DNA of 64,000 bases, taken from Dipteronia dyeriana. Its lineage: Eukaryota > Streptophyta > Magnoliopsida > Sapindales > Sapindaceae. The notes below the pieces were generated by a model that saw only the letters and a program-made list of their open reading frames with translations, searched no databases and was not told the origin of the DNA. Position 1 is the first letter of the stretch. The number at the start of each line of letters is the position of its first letter. Shown here one piece after another: positions 1 to 11,758 of this stretch. The stretch lies in the NCBI GenBank assembly GCA_032871835.1, contig CM065303.1:24368001-24432000 (forward strand). The letters are read 5' to 3'. A program made the position numbers and the translations under genes.

Positions 1-1201
1 TAAAACAATCTCGATATTTTATGTTAGTCATAATTTGAATCTACAACCTTCGATTAATAATTAACAATCATTAATTCATTAATCAAATAATTTCATGATT
101 CGATTAATATATCTGTTAATTAAATAATATAATTATTCAATTAATCATTGAATTTTCGTATCACATTTGTAATACAATGAACTGAACAATCCAATAAATT
201 AACTGTATTCTTTATTACCTTAAAAAGATCGGGTTAGTAAAGGAATCTAATGGACCCACAGTTTTGAACTCCAATAATCTTTAGAATAATTAATTAAACT
301 CTTTAATTAATATTTCACGATTATTAACTTCGGAGTTATTCCACTAAAAACCCGAGATGTATCACATAAACCAAAACAAGATCGGTGTCCATCGATATAA
401 CTATTACATATGGTACGATCCTCCACAGTAGTTCATAAATGGAGCTAAGTCATAATGTCTGTTATACCCCTCCAGATATATCTATTCCATTAAGTAATAT
501 TGATTCTCTAATGAACAATAAATCATTTTTCCTTATGGAAGCATGAGAGTACTCATATCGTTCAAGCCCCGAATCAACTCTTAAAGGAACTACTATCTAC
601 TTATCACAAAAATGAGTGGATTCCACTATTGTGCTCAGACCTTCCCGCCACAAGCCAAACTGCGATTCCAACATATAGAGCATAATGATCGGGAATCTCT
701 TTCGATCTCACCCATGGTATATTAGAAACCACGATCTAACCTGAATGAGTCAATAAGACACTCAAAATTAAGATCACCCACATACATCTATCATTTGTCG
801 ATGAATATAAATCTCATTGTGTAACGAATCTTGGTGAGAGATTCATATAAATCGTGGTCCAATCCTATATGATCACATCATAGAATATGCCTCCATTCTC
901 ATATCACAATATGAAAGGTCCAGGATAAGACCACCGTACATTACAGAATAAACTGTAGCTGCAGATTAATCACAAATAAAGTACCCAACTTTATTTGCTA
1001 TCTACGGACTCTTTAGATTGCTCGTCTCAAACTGAATCCACTTATGTGACATTCATATACTCAATTCGAGATTGCATCCGACAATCTAGGATATTAAATA
1101 CATGTGATATAAAATGTATGATACAAATCTATTGAATGAATATACTATTATTGTTTCATTTATATTTACAAATTACAAGCGTTAGGGTATAAATCTCAAC
1201 A
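1..1201 (-). repeat. Copia 3' LTR, cut by the window edge
   Basis: Read on the minus strand, this LTR starts TGTTGAGATTTATACCC right after a purine tract (AAGTGGGAGAT, 1202-1212), the usual polypurine-tract to 3' LTR junction. It shares blocks with the Copia LTRs at 43300, 50791, 53582 and 61393, for example AGATAGCAAATAAAG followed by GGGTACTTTATT, but is clearly more diverged. The far end of the LTR and its target-site duplication lie outside the window. There is no gene in this stretch. Confidence 0.85.
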
Positions 1202-1236
1202 ATCTCCCACTTGCACTAAAGCATGTGAGACATCTG

Positions 1237-2945
1237 TCATAAACCTAGACCCTCTAGGTGACCTTCAAACACTTTAGCCATTAAGGTCTTTGTAAATGGA
1301 TCAACAAGATTGTCCTCTGACGCTATCTTGGTCATAGACACATCCTCTATATGCACTATCTCTCGAATGAGATGATATTTCCTCTTTATATGCTTCCTTC
1401 TTTTGTGGCTTCTTTGTTCATTGGAATTAGCCACAACACCACTGTTATCACAATAAAGTGTGATGGACTTATCCATATATGGAACAACTTCCAGATCAGT
1501 CAAGAACTTACGGAGCCAGACATCCTCTTTAGCTGATTCACAAGCCGATACATATTCGGCTTTCATGGTGGAGTCAACAATATATGATTGCTTAACACTC
1601 CTCCACACTATGGCTCCACCATTTAGGGTGAATACTGATCCAGACGTAAATTTTCTTGAATCACTGTCTAATTGAAAATCAGTATCGTATATTCTAACGG
1701 GATCAAATCCTGTCCTGAATATACTAGTATATCGTTTCTCGTTCTCTGAAGATACTTGATAATGACCTTTACACCAGCCCAATGATCGAATCTCGGGTTG
1801 TATTGAAACCTACTGGCCACTCTCACTGCAAAACAGATGTCAAGTCGAGTGTATAACATAGCATACATAAGACTGCCTACTGCAGATGCATAGGGTACAT
1901 GTCACGTTTCCTCAATTTCTAGAGGTGTCTTTGAACACTGATCCCTAGACAAGTGAACTCTATGTCTGAAAGGTAAAGTACCTTTCTTAGAGTTTTACAT
2001 TGAGAATCACACAAGCATCTTGTCGATATACGATACCTGATACAATGCTAAGAGTTTATTCTTACGACCTCTTTATTAATTGGATCCCTATAACATAACT
2101 CGTCTTTACCAAATCTTTCATTTAGAATTGGCTAGCTAGCCATCCCTTTACTTCTAATAATACCCTTACATCATTCCCAACTAGTAGGATATCATCTACG
2201 TATTGGACTAAGAAAACTATCTTCCTGTCAATAATGCGCTTGTAGACACAGGTCTCAGCGACATTCTGCTCGAAGCCATAGGTTTTGATAGCATTATCAA
2301 ACCTAATGTTCCATGATCTAGATGTTTGTTTTAGTCCAAAAATGGACCTTTGCAGCTTGCAAATCTTTTGCTCTTGATCTGGAGACACGAATCCCTCTGG
2401 TTGCATCATATAGATGCCATTATTAAGATAACCATTTAAAAATACAGTATTTATGTCCATTTGTAAAATTTCATAATCAAAATAGACAGTAAAGAATAAG
2501 AGAATCCTAATAGACTTAAATATGGCTACTGGCGAGAAAGTCTCTTTATTATCTACCCCCTCTTTCTAGGTATAATCCTTTACCACCCGGCCTTGCCTTG
2601 AAAGTCTCTACCTTCCCGTCTACTCATCTCTATTTCTTTAGATCCACTTACGCCCCATGAGTTTTATCCCATCCGATAAGTATACAAGTTCCCAGATTGA
2701 GTTAGAGTATATGGATTTCATCTCGAGATTCATTGCTTTAATCCATTCCTCTTTATCAGAATCATCAATTGTATTCTTAAATATCAATGGATCATCCAAA
2801 CTATCATTAGAGACGATATTTCATCCCTCTCCAACACCTAAATAGCATTCAGGTTGTCTTACAACCCTCTCTCTACATCAAGGTGATAGTATATCTTCAC
2901 TAGGAATTATCTAACTCCCAGATGTTAATGGATCAATAACTCATG
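1237..2945 (-). pseudogene. Copia pol fragment: RT and RNase H
   Basis: This is the 3' part of a Ty1/Copia polyprotein, broken by stops and frameshifts. The RT palm is at 2122-2460 with the catalytic YVDD at 2191-2202. The RNase H domain follows at about 1237-1860, with the DTDF, STMKAEY and LYCDNSG blocks that carry its acidic residues and a C-terminal KRKYHLIREIV helix. Homology to the Copia copies at 49.3 and 59.7 kb can be followed upstream to the integrase-RT linker near 2945. There the minus-strand homology stops and plus-strand Copia integrase begins. Gag, protease and integrase are missing. The element belongs to the same broad family as Copia 1 and 2 but is older. Confidence 0.85.
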
Positions 2946-2951
2946 CATGAA

Positions 2952-4135
2952 TTTAGTTGAAAACCAATTAGACAAGAAAATAAAAGTTTTGAGAATTGAC
3001 CGATGATGTGAATAGCTTTCCAATCAATTCAAGGAATTGTGTAATGAAAAAGGTATAGAAAGACAATTGACTATTCCTTACACTACGCAACAAAATGGTG
3101 TAGCGGAAAGAAGGAATAAAACATTATTGGAAATGGTTAGGCCTATGATGACGTAAGCAAATCTACCGGTATCATACTGGGGAGATGCTTTATTGACTGT
3201 GGCCTATATACTTAATTATGTGTCTTCAAAATTAGTCACTTCCACCCTATATGAGTTATGAACAAGTAGAAACCTGTTTTAACAAACCTGATACCCTGGG
3301 GGTGTGCAAGTTATGCTCATGATCTATCCAGTCAATATGGAAAACTGGGTGCGAGAGGAAAAAATGTATCTATATTAGATACTCTGAGCACTCCAAAGGA
3401 TATACACTGATAGTTGAGAATTCCGATGGAAGTGTGATTGAATTGGAATCATGAGATGTTAATTTCTTAGAAAATGAATTTCCAAACAGAGGTGAAGTTG
3501 AAAAAGATGTTCGATTCTTTGAATTGGATGATCTTAATGATGATGTAAATCTAAACACTCCAATTGAGGTAGATACAAATTTACCTGAAACTTCTATCCC
3601 TAGTGGGAGTAACACAATTGTTAAACCAGTTTCTATAGATTTACAAACTCGAAAGAGTAACCATAAAGGTATCCCACGTCTTCGTTTTGAGAATGAGGGG
3701 GGGGGGGGGGGGGGGGAATTTATGGTTGCTTCACATGACAGTGATGAACCTAAAAATGCAAATGAAGCTCTCAACTCACATGCGAAGAAATTATGGATGA
3801 AACCCATGAAAAAAGAGATGGAGTCTATGAAAAATAACTATGTCTGGGACTTGGTTGATTTATCGCCTGATCATCGAGTCATTGGAAACAAATGGGTTAT
3901 TCGTATCAAACGAAAGATGTATGGTACAATTGAGAGATATAAGGCGCGTTTAGTCGTAAAAGGATATACTCAACAAGAGGGTATAGGCTATGAAGAATCA
4001 TTTTCTCATGTAGTAAGGTTTGCTTCGATACGCCTTATTCTGGCAGTCGTTGCACATATGGACCTATAATTACATCAAATGGATGTAAAGACAACATTTT
4101 TCAATGGATAATTGGAGGAAGAGATTTACATGAAA
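2952..4135 (+). pseudogene. Copia integrase C-terminal half and RT N-terminal part
   Basis: The frame opens in the integrase core (VENQLDKKIKVLRIDR) and shows the third catalytic region with its glutamate intact (QQNGVAERRN, near 3100). Stops interrupt the following ASYWGDALLTVAYILN-like block. The best open part is 3524-4069, which holds the integrase-RT linker and the start of RT (VWDLVD, KARLVVKGYTQQEG). A run of about 18 G at 3697-3716 is read as a glycine string and is a likely indel site. RT continues as HQMDVKTTFFNG to about 4115 and then collapses. The polymerase active site (YVDD) is absent, so a deletion removed the RT palm between about 4135 and 4205. Confidence 0.8.
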
Positions 4136-4205
4136 ATTTCATTTCAAAAGGTCAAGAGCGTAAAGTTTTGACATGACTATTAATGAATGATTATCTTCAA
4201 ATTTT

Positions 4206-5268
4206 GAGATGAAAGATATGGGTGAAACTACCTATATTTTGGGAGTAAAGATCATGAGAGATCTTTCAAAGAAACTTCTAGCTCTTTCACAAGAATCATA
4301 TATTAGAAAGATTCTAAAACGATTTAATATGGCTAATTGTAAGCCTATTGATACTCCTATCTCAAAAGGATAAAATCTTAGTCTCGAAATGTGGCATAAG
4401 ACTCCAGAAGAATGAGATAAAATGAGTAGAGTTCCTTACTCCAATGCCATTGGGAGTGTCATATACGTAATGATGTGTACAGGGCTTGATATATGTTTTA
4501 CAGTTGGGTTTGTGAGAAGATTTCAATCCAACCCTAGGCAGAAACATTGGCATGCAGTTAAGAGAATCTTAGCATACCTCATGGAAACTGTAGACTATTC
4601 TCTGTGCTACCAAGGAGGAGATTTAGGCTTAGTCGGATATACAGATGCAGACTAGAAAGGTGATCAAGATGAATGAAAATCAACATCAAGTTATGTATTT
4701 TTGTTCAATCGAGGCGCTATCTCATGGTGTAGCAAGAAACATACATGTATTGCATTGTCTACAATGGAAGCTGAATTCGTGGCATGTTCAGCAGCAGTAC
4801 ATGAGAGTGTTTGGGATAAAAATTCATTGGGGATTTAGAGATAGTTACCGGTGCTTCAAAACCAGTAACTATTTATTGTGATAATCATGCAACCATTGCT
4901 TACATAAAAGATTCGAAATATAACAGTAAATCCAAACATATAAAGACAAAATATAATTTTATCAGAGATGTCTCAGGAAAAAAGGAAGTGATTATTTAAT
5001 ATATATCTACGCATGAAATGGTAGTTGATCAGTAACTATTTACTATGATAATCAAGTAGTTATTGCTTACACAAAAGATTTGAAATATCACAGTAAATCC
5101 AAACATATAGAGACAAAATATAATTTTTTCAGAGATGTCATAGGAAAAAAAGAAGTGATTATTCAATATATATCTACGCATGATATGGTAGTTGATCCAC
5201 CTACCAAAGCAGTGACTAGAGAATTTTACTCGTCACATGCTAAGTCTTTAGAGTTGCATAGATTGTAA
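4206..5268 (+). pseudogene. Copia RT C-terminal end and RNase H, with an internal duplication
   Basis: Reading resumes at MKDMGETTYILGVKIMRD (about 4210), the RT connection region, and passes through VPYSNAIGSVIYVMMC (4430s) into RNase H (GYTDAD at about 4636-4655, then STMEAEF). Several stops and frameshifts separate these blocks. The last RNase H segment is present twice in tandem (4863-5029 and 5030-5196). The second copy leads to the normal C-terminus (DPPTKAV to LELHRL, stop at 5266-5268). RNase H would degrade the RNA of the RNA-DNA hybrid during reverse transcription, but this copy cannot be functional. Confidence 0.8.
4863..5196 (+). repeat. 167-bp tandem duplication in Copia RNase H
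   Basis: CAGTAACTATTTA at 4863 and again at 5030 start two imperfect copies of the same 167-bp unit, which covers the TIYCDN block through the STHEMVVD block. The copies differ at about one position in ten, so the duplication is not recent. The first copy ends in GTTGATCAG, where the second continues GTTGATCCACCTACC. Confidence 0.85.
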
Positions 5269-5700
5269 TCATGATGATTTGTTTGAATTTCATTATTTTA
5301 TATGAATAAATCATTTTTCCCTTGCTAGCATATATTTCACACAAATGTCTTTTAAATGTGTCGTCAGGTTGAGACCGATATTCTTACATGTGCGATCGTC
5401 TCGGATACTAAGATAGTATGCTGAGATGAGACACATATATAGAAGAGAATAAAGTAGATGATTTATTCTCATGGAGCTTTTTTATATGAATATGTTGCAT
5501 TGACTATGTCAAGATGAGGTTATTGTATTCTTTTGAACCGATCAATACACAACCCCACAATCATAAACCTGATTAAGCCAGATGTGAGAACATAATTGAC
5601 GCCTAAGTAAGAAATGACGAGCTTTATGAACTCAAGTTAGGCGCTGTAGATAGCGACTGAACTCAAATCTGTATAGTGAATAGTTTAGACATATACATTA
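5269..5700 (+). other. Non-coding 3' region of the Copia element
   Basis: I see no reading frame in this stretch. It lies between the pol stop and the Gypsy insertion and is continued by 11759-12344 on the other side of the insertion. The last five bases (CATTA, 5696-5700) are the left half of the probable target-site duplication. Confidence 0.6.
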
Positions 5701-6157
5701 TGTTGACGGTGATTTATGGATTGTGTAGGATTGATCACGCGTCTAACAAGCTTTTATAGATTGTTAAAGATGTTATGGAGAAAATAGAAAAAAGAGAAAA
5801 GCATGCACACATAAGCTAACATGGTAAAACCCCAATATGAGGAAACATCCACGGTTACCGATGACGACGAGAAGAAATTCACTATGATAGGATGATTACA
5901 CACTCAATCTCTCTTTTCTTGCATATCTCTCACTTTCTCTTTCTTGTATATTTTTTATGTGTTGCTCTCTACGTGTCGTTATGTATGTGTTTCTGTCCCT
6001 CCTTCACAATGAGATTATGGGTCTATTTATATGTCCATAGAACCCTAATCATTGTTATACAAATAAGGAAATATGATAGTGTTTAATTATAACTGGTTAC
6101 TTGTTAAAGTCGCCTTTATCTTCTTTCCTGTTTCGTAGATCTTGTGTATTGAACTAG

Positions 6158-6459
6158 GGTGGTGTTTGGTTGGGTGGAATCGAATGGAAAGAAATTCATT
6201 CCATTTGTTTGGTTTGTTAAATGACAATGGAATGAGCATTCCATCCAAAAACCAATGGAATGCCCATTCCATTCTATTAACACATTTTCTCTTCCAAACC
6301 CTCTATGCCTCAACTCTATTCTAAAAATACCCTAATTTCCAAAACTAATATATATATTATCATAATATATATTCTTATATATATTATAAATATCATACTA
6401 TTATATAATATTTATTATTATTCATATATTATTGATGCATATCTTATATTATAATTACA

Positions 6460-6499
<40 letters not shown>

Positions 6500-6997
6500 T
6501 ATATATACTTTTATATTATATTAGTATTATCCAAAATATAATATATATACATATATATATTATACAAAATATATTATTATTATTATATATAATATATGTA
6601 TTATATATAATACATATTATAATAAATATTATATAAATACTATAATATATATTATATAGTATATAATTTATACTTTTATATTTTATTATTATTATCCAAA
6701 ATATATATTATGTTTTCTAATTATTAATATATATATATATATATATTATATTATTATATTACATAATATATATATATATACATTATATAATAATATATGA
6801 TGATATATAATATATATTTATATAATATTATTAATATTAATAATATCAATATTTCTAATATATAATATAATATATATTATATTATATATAAATATATATT
6901 AAAATAAATACAATAATATTTATAATATATATTATTATTATATAATTTATATTTTTATAATTTTATTATTATTATCCAAAAGGAACATTATTATTTC

Positions 6998-7039
<42 letters not shown>

Positions 7040-7362
7040 CACATTATATAATAATATATAATAATATATAATATATAATATATAATATATAATATTATAT
7101 ATAAATATAATAATATATGTACTTTCATATTTTTTTTTTATTATCCATAATATATAATGTTATTATAAATGTTTTTTAATTAGGGGTATTTTTTTCAAAA
7201 TACAATTCATTCCATTCCATTCAGTTGTTAACCAAATAAAATATTACTGATTCAAATATTAATTCTAAAGCCATAACCTAACAAACAAATTAGCTTTCCA
7301 TTCCAATTCCCATTCCTATTACCATTTCAATTCCCATTTCACCATGGTAACTAAACGCCACC
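6158..7362. mobile_element. PIF/Harbinger-like miniature element with AT-rich core
   Basis: The ends are inverted: GGTGGTGTTTGGTT at the left and, read inward from the right, GGTGGCGTTTAGTT. TAG lies on both sides (6155-6157 and 7363-7365), and the unoccupied site GAACTAGAGTC is preserved in the partner LTR near 11265. A 3-bp duplication with a GGTGTTTGGTT-type terminus fits the PIF/Harbinger superfamily, although the usual target is TAA or TTA. Subterminal GGAATGG/CATTCC boxes occur at both ends. There is no transposase; the 1.2-kb core is almost pure A and T. Confidence 0.8.
6330..7150. repeat. AT-rich low-complexity core
   Basis: About 800 bases made of TATA, ATAT and AATAT runs, including uninterrupted (TA)n at about 6464-6495 and 7002-7035. 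It is the core of the Harbinger-like element. I see no coding potential. Confidence 0.85.
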
Positions 7363-7851
7363 TAGAGTCTTCATAGGATTCTGGTTGAATTGTTCGTTTA
7401 TGACTTATTTCCTGATCGGTGTGCAGTCTTCTAGAAGCTTTGAGTTCATTCATGAATAGAATTCTTTGATACTTAGAGGAAATAAAGATATTTCCTTATT
7501 GAAGTATGACTCTAGATTCCTTGTTTGAGTAAGACAATTATTCATTGTATTTGAGTCGTAGTTACCTTTAATGGCTCCTACGCATTGTCTGATTGACCAA
7601 TTGTCTAATCCCGACCAAATTTCTTTTGCCCTGATCGGATGGTCCTGACCGAGACGTCTCTACCCGATCGGTTAGTTTCCCTGATCAGGTTATTTGAACC
7701 CGATCGATTTAGTTTTTCTGACCATCTTGGGTAATCTTGACTAGGTTTTGAGATCATCTATTAGTTGCCTTGAGTTGATCTTTTCTGACTCCCGTGACGT
7801 GGCATATCTAATCATGTTGACTTGTCATGCTATCAAAAACTCCCTATAACA

Positions 7852-8980
7852 ATACCCCCTCAAATCCGTGAGATGAGCTCTTGACGGCTCAACCAAAGAG
7901 ATTCGAATAGTTTTGATTTTTTGATGCTTCTGAACTTATTGTTCTACCCCGATCAAGTATCTTATTAAACTGATAGTTTGTTTGTTTATTTTTAAACAGA
8001 TCAAGTGTCTTTTTAAACTGGCCAGTTTAAAACTTCTTTTCGATCATTTGTAACTGAACCAGTCGGTGTCCTGGCTCTCTGCTCCGGATAATTCCTGACT
8101 GTCTTGATTGGTCGGTGTCTTGGCCTTTCGCTCCGGATAATTTCCAACCGTTTTAGTTCTTTGGTCGGTGTCCTGGCCTTTCGCTCAGGATAATTCCCAA
8201 CCGTCTTGATTCTTCGGTTGGTGTCCTGGCTTTTTGCTTAGGATAATCCCCGACTGTCTTGAGTCTTCGGTCAAGAGGTGTTCTTGGAACCTTGCCCCAT
8301 TTTCCCAGTTTTTCCCATGTAAACAAGTCACCAAGGGCGTCTCTCGGTTTTATCTGTTTATAAGGGTTTGGCCGAATAGTTAGTGCGATACTAACACAAC
8401 CGGACACATTTCACCATGTTTTTCCCGATAACGTACCCAAGTGTTTTTTTCAGGTAAAACCGATAGCTCGGGGTGGCCGGATTGCTGACAGTGCTTTATA
8501 TGCACCCAATCAGTTCGGCAGACGCGTCAGATCTCTAACCCCTGATTTCTCAGCCTCTCGAGCATCTTCACCCAGCATGGCAGGTGTCGGCGCTACGAGT
8601 TTATCTTTGATAACAAAGATGATTATTTAAAAGATTCGAACAACATTTTTGGCTTCTTTATTAATTGATTTGAAAAATAACAACATCAAAATAAAGAATA
8701 ATTAGAAAAACTAAGAATATAAAACAAATTAAAAATATCTTAAAAATTGAGAGCAATTAAGTTATCTCTCTCAAGAAAAGTTTTTTTTTTTTTTTTTTAA
8801 AGTCTAAGCTCCGTTATCCTTGAGCTTGTGTAGGGTCCTCAAAAGATAATGTTGACTGTCCCTTCACCATTGTCTCGGCTCGACCTCACTTCTTTTTCTG
8901 ATTTTCCATTGGCTGATTATCCCGATGGGGATTCTTCTACTGATCATCTGTCCTTTTGAGAATTAAATCCTTGAGGTGAC
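7852..8980 (-). other. 3' non-coding region of the gag-only element
   Basis: This lies between the end of gag and the 3' LTR on the minus strand. It starts beside the LTR with a polypurine tract (TTTGAGGGGGTAT on the minus strand). It contains a four-unit tandem repeat at 8062-8270 and a poly-T run at about 8779-8799. An open frame over the repeats at 8153-8407 is repeat-derived and I do not treat it as a gene. A pol region would be expected here in an autonomous relative; nothing of it remains. Confidence 0.65.
8062..8270. repeat. Tandem repeat, four units of 49-53 bp
   Basis: Units start with GTCGGTGTC or GTTGGTGTC at 8062, 8111, 8164 and 8217. Each contains CCTGGC, TTTCGCTC and GGATAATTCC or close variants. 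The array sits in the 3' non-coding region of the Gypsy element. Confidence 0.8.
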
Positions 8981-10598
8981 CCTCCATGATGAGTGTCTCG
9001 ATGTGGTCTTTAGTTGGTAACACTTTGATGTGTCTTGACCACTTTCTTTTTGAAACCTGTAGTACTTTGTTGTGTCTCTTCGGACATAAATTGACTGCCT
9101 AAAAGTATATTTGACTAGCTTTTGGTCTTCTACGATCGTCAGGATTTCATCTTGTTTCTTGTCGTGAGGAGGATAGTTAGTGTACTGACTATGGAACTTT
9201 CTGTCGTTTTGACTGTTTCTACGATTGGTCCTATCATTCTCCTGATGATCACCATTCTGGTTCTTTATATAGCCATTGCTCATTTTTGCGTTCTCTCCGG
9301 GGTGACCCCCGTGTACATAACTACCCCCTGAGCTAGCTCTTCTTCTTCTGTCATTGCATAACTTTCTGCCACATCCACCAGATCGGCGTACGTATCTGGG
9401 CATTTTCATCTCAAATCGAAGTAAAGCCGACCCTTCTGCAGGTTGTTGGTGAAGATGGCTACCATAGCCTCATCATTGGGGTTATGGATCACTGACACTT
9501 CCTGAGAGAACCTTTTCAAGTAATCTTTTAGTGACTCATTCTTTCCCTGTTTAAGGGTGGCGAGGTGAGCTATTGATTTCCTCCTTTGTATATTTCCCAA
9601 GAATTGTCATGAAAAAGCCTACGTCAACTCTCAAAAATTCTTGATTGTTCCCTGAGGGAGTCTTCCAAACCATCTAGCCCCTAAGTCCCCGAGCGTTTGT
9701 GGGGACGTCAAGCATAATAATGGATCATTGTAAGCGTATTGTGCCATCGTACTTCAAAAATGTCTCACGTGTTCTTTAGGATCCGTGTTTGCTTTAAATT
9801 GTTTGACTTGAGGCATTCTGAATCTTTTCGGATACCAGGTTTGGAAAATGTTATTCACTAATGGGCTTTCAGAATCATCGTCCAGTAAATCTTTAAGCCC
9901 CTAGCGACGTTCTAATGCTTTCACTTTCTGGGTTAATTTCAGTATCAGTATATCTTGCTTATCTCCTGTCTCGTTATCCATTCTCGATCGCTGATGGTCG
10001 ATGTGCTTATATTGGAATCTTAGCAGGGACTTGCCCCTTTAGCGTGTTTTACGGGATGGTTGGTCGTTGTCATCTGCGAGCTAGATCGATCCAGCCTCTG
10101 AACACATTTGCAGATTTCATCTGACTCAAAATCCGCTTGATACCGATCTTGCCTCCCCCGTCCGATAATTCCTTCATCTCCTCTTTAAGGTCGCTCCTCA
10201 TTTCCATGGTGGTCCACTCCTTCTCTACTATACTTATGGGGCGCGCTTAGGGTCACGTCCATTATTTCAGAACATACCTTAGGGTCTCGAACCACCATAG
10301 GTGTGGACAATTGATATGGCGATGTCAGATTTACAGTTGCTGTTAAATTGATTCCCTGTCTAGCAGCGTATTCAATGACTCTCCGTAAGGACTCTTGGAC
10401 ATCCTGGAATGTATCTGGGAAAATTATTGGGGGAGAGTTTATGGAGGTCATTGCAGCCTGGCCAGTTGAAGTTAGAGTTGGAGTCACTGATGACAAACTT
10501 CCTCCAACAGTGTTGGCGTCTATTGGGTAAGGATTGTTACCTGCACGTAGGGTATCAGGATCATTCGGAGACTGGCTTCCAACTCTGTCGTTTGCCAT
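8981..10598 (-). pseudogene. Gypsy gag of the non-autonomous element
   Basis: The probable start is at 10598 (MANDRVGSQSPNDPDTL), close to the primer-binding site. The first 137 codons are open to 10185 and rich in S, T, P and N, as gag N-termini often are. The capsid-like part follows with stops and shifts: WYPKRFRMPQVKQF at about 9830, then SLKDYLKRFSQEVSVI and IFTNNLQKGRLYFDLR at 9406-9600, a typical Retrotrans_gag block. Next come LVDVAESYAMTEEEE and a degraded zinc knuckle (GQDTSKCYQLK, near 9020). Gag would form the particle that packages element RNA. No protease or polymerase follows. Confidence 0.8.
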
Positions 10599-10764
10599 GT
10601 TGTTGCTTTGCGAGTTCTTTTTTTTTTAGAACTCTGTTCACGAATTTGCTCTGATGTTGATAAAACAGATAATCCACTCCCTATCACCCTTTTTTTTAGG
10701 GTTGCTAGGGTATCTCGGTGTTTCATCTGTTTTTATTGGTTACTCGAAGTTGAGTTCTACCGAG

Positions 10765-10784
10765 CCCCTTCTTCTAGCGCCAGT
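10765..10784 (-). promoter_or_regulatory. tRNA primer-binding site of the gag-only element
   Basis: On the minus strand the 5' LTR ends in CAACA, followed by AC and then TGGCGCTAGAAGAAGG. TGG complements the CCA end of a tRNA, and a start 2 bp inside the LTR boundary is usual. This fixes the element's orientation. The primer tRNA cannot be named from the sequence alone. Confidence 0.75.
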
Positions 10785-11758
10785 TGTTGATGGTGATTTT
10801 TGGATCGTGTAGGATTGATCACGTGTCTAACAGGTTTTTATAGATTGTTGAAGATGTTATGGAGAAAATAGAAAAAAAATGAAAAATCATGCATACATAA
10901 GTTTACATGGTAAAACCCCAAGGTGGGGAAACATCCCGGTTGCCGGTGACAGCGAGAAGAAATTCACTATAATAGGATGATTACACACTCAATCTCTCTT
11001 TTAGGATGATTACACACTCAATCTCTCTTTTCTTGCATATCTTTCTCTTTCTCTTTCTTGTATATTTTTTATGTGTTGCTCTCTATGTGTCGTTATGTAT
11101 GTGTTTCTGACCCTTATTCACAATGAGATTATTGGTCTATTTATATATGCATATAACCCTAATCATTGTTATACAAATAAGGAAATGTGATAGTGTTAAA
11201 TTATAACTAGTTACTTATTGAAGTCGTCTTTGTCTTCTTTCCTGTTTCGAAGATCTTGTGTATTGAACTAGAGTCTTCATAGGATTCTGCTTGAATGGTC
11301 CATTTAGGACTTATTTCCTGATCAGTGTGCAGTCTTCTAAAAGCTTTGAGTTCTTTCTTGTACAGAATTCTTTGATACTGGAGACGAAATAGAGATATTT
11401 CCTTATTGAAGTACGACTCTAGATCCCTTGTTTGAGTAAGACAATTCTTCTTCGTATTTGAGTCGTAGTTGCCTTTAATGTCTCCCACACGTTGTCCGAT
11501 TGACCAATTATCTAATCCCGACCAAACTTCTTTTGTTCCGATCAGATGGTCTCGACCAAGTCGTCTATACCCGATTGGCTAGTTTCCCGGACCAGGTTAT
11601 TTGAACCCGATCGGTTATGTTTTTCTGACCATCTTGGGTAATCTTGACTAGACATTGAGATCATCTATTAGTTGCCTTGAGTTGATCTTTCATGAATCTC
11701 GTGACGTGGCATATCTAATCATGCTGACTTGTCATGCTATCAAAAAATCCCTATAACA
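10785..11758 (-). repeat. 5' LTR of the gag-only Gypsy element
   Basis: This 974-bp copy starts TGTTGATGGTG and ends CCCTATAACA on the plus strand. It preserves the empty target of the Harbinger insertion (TTGAACTAGAGTC, near 11265). It carries a short local duplication, GGATGATTACACACTCAATC, twice in a row at about 10974-11025, which is absent from the left LTR. Confidence 0.88.

Larger units (their letters stand above)
5701..7851 (-). repeat. 3' LTR of the gag-only Gypsy element, with nested insertion
   Basis: On the plus strand it runs TGTTGACGGTG to CCCTATAACA and matches 10785-11758 along its whole length except for 6158-7362. The match resumes exactly after that block (AGTCTTCATAGGATTCTG in both copies). 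Both LTRs carry the phrase CATGGTAAAACCCCAA and the motif CCCGATCGG with variants. Confidence 0.88.
5701..11758 (-). mobile_element. Non-autonomous gag-only Gypsy LTR retrotransposon
   Basis: Two direct repeats (5701-7851 and 10785-11758) end in TG and CA and flank about 2.9 kb of internal DNA. On the minus strand the order is 5' LTR, primer-binding site (TGGCGCTAGAAGAAGG), gag, a 3' region with short tandem repeats, a polypurine tract (GAGGGGGTAT, beside 7852) and the 3' LTR. The flanks CATTA and CATTC are a near-perfect 5-bp target-site duplication. There is no protease, RT, RNase H or integrase, so the element must have used enzymes from a relative. The left LTR is longer only because it holds a Harbinger-like insertion; without it the element is about 4.85 kb. 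Confidence 0.88.

Noticed and set aside
1351..1675. Plus-strand frames opposite the Copia RNase H
   Set aside because: They are antisense shadows of the minus-strand RNase H domain, as are those at 50317-50620 and 60935-61223.
8153..8407. 84-codon frame on the minus strand
   Set aside because: It covers the 49-53-bp tandem repeat and shows no family features.
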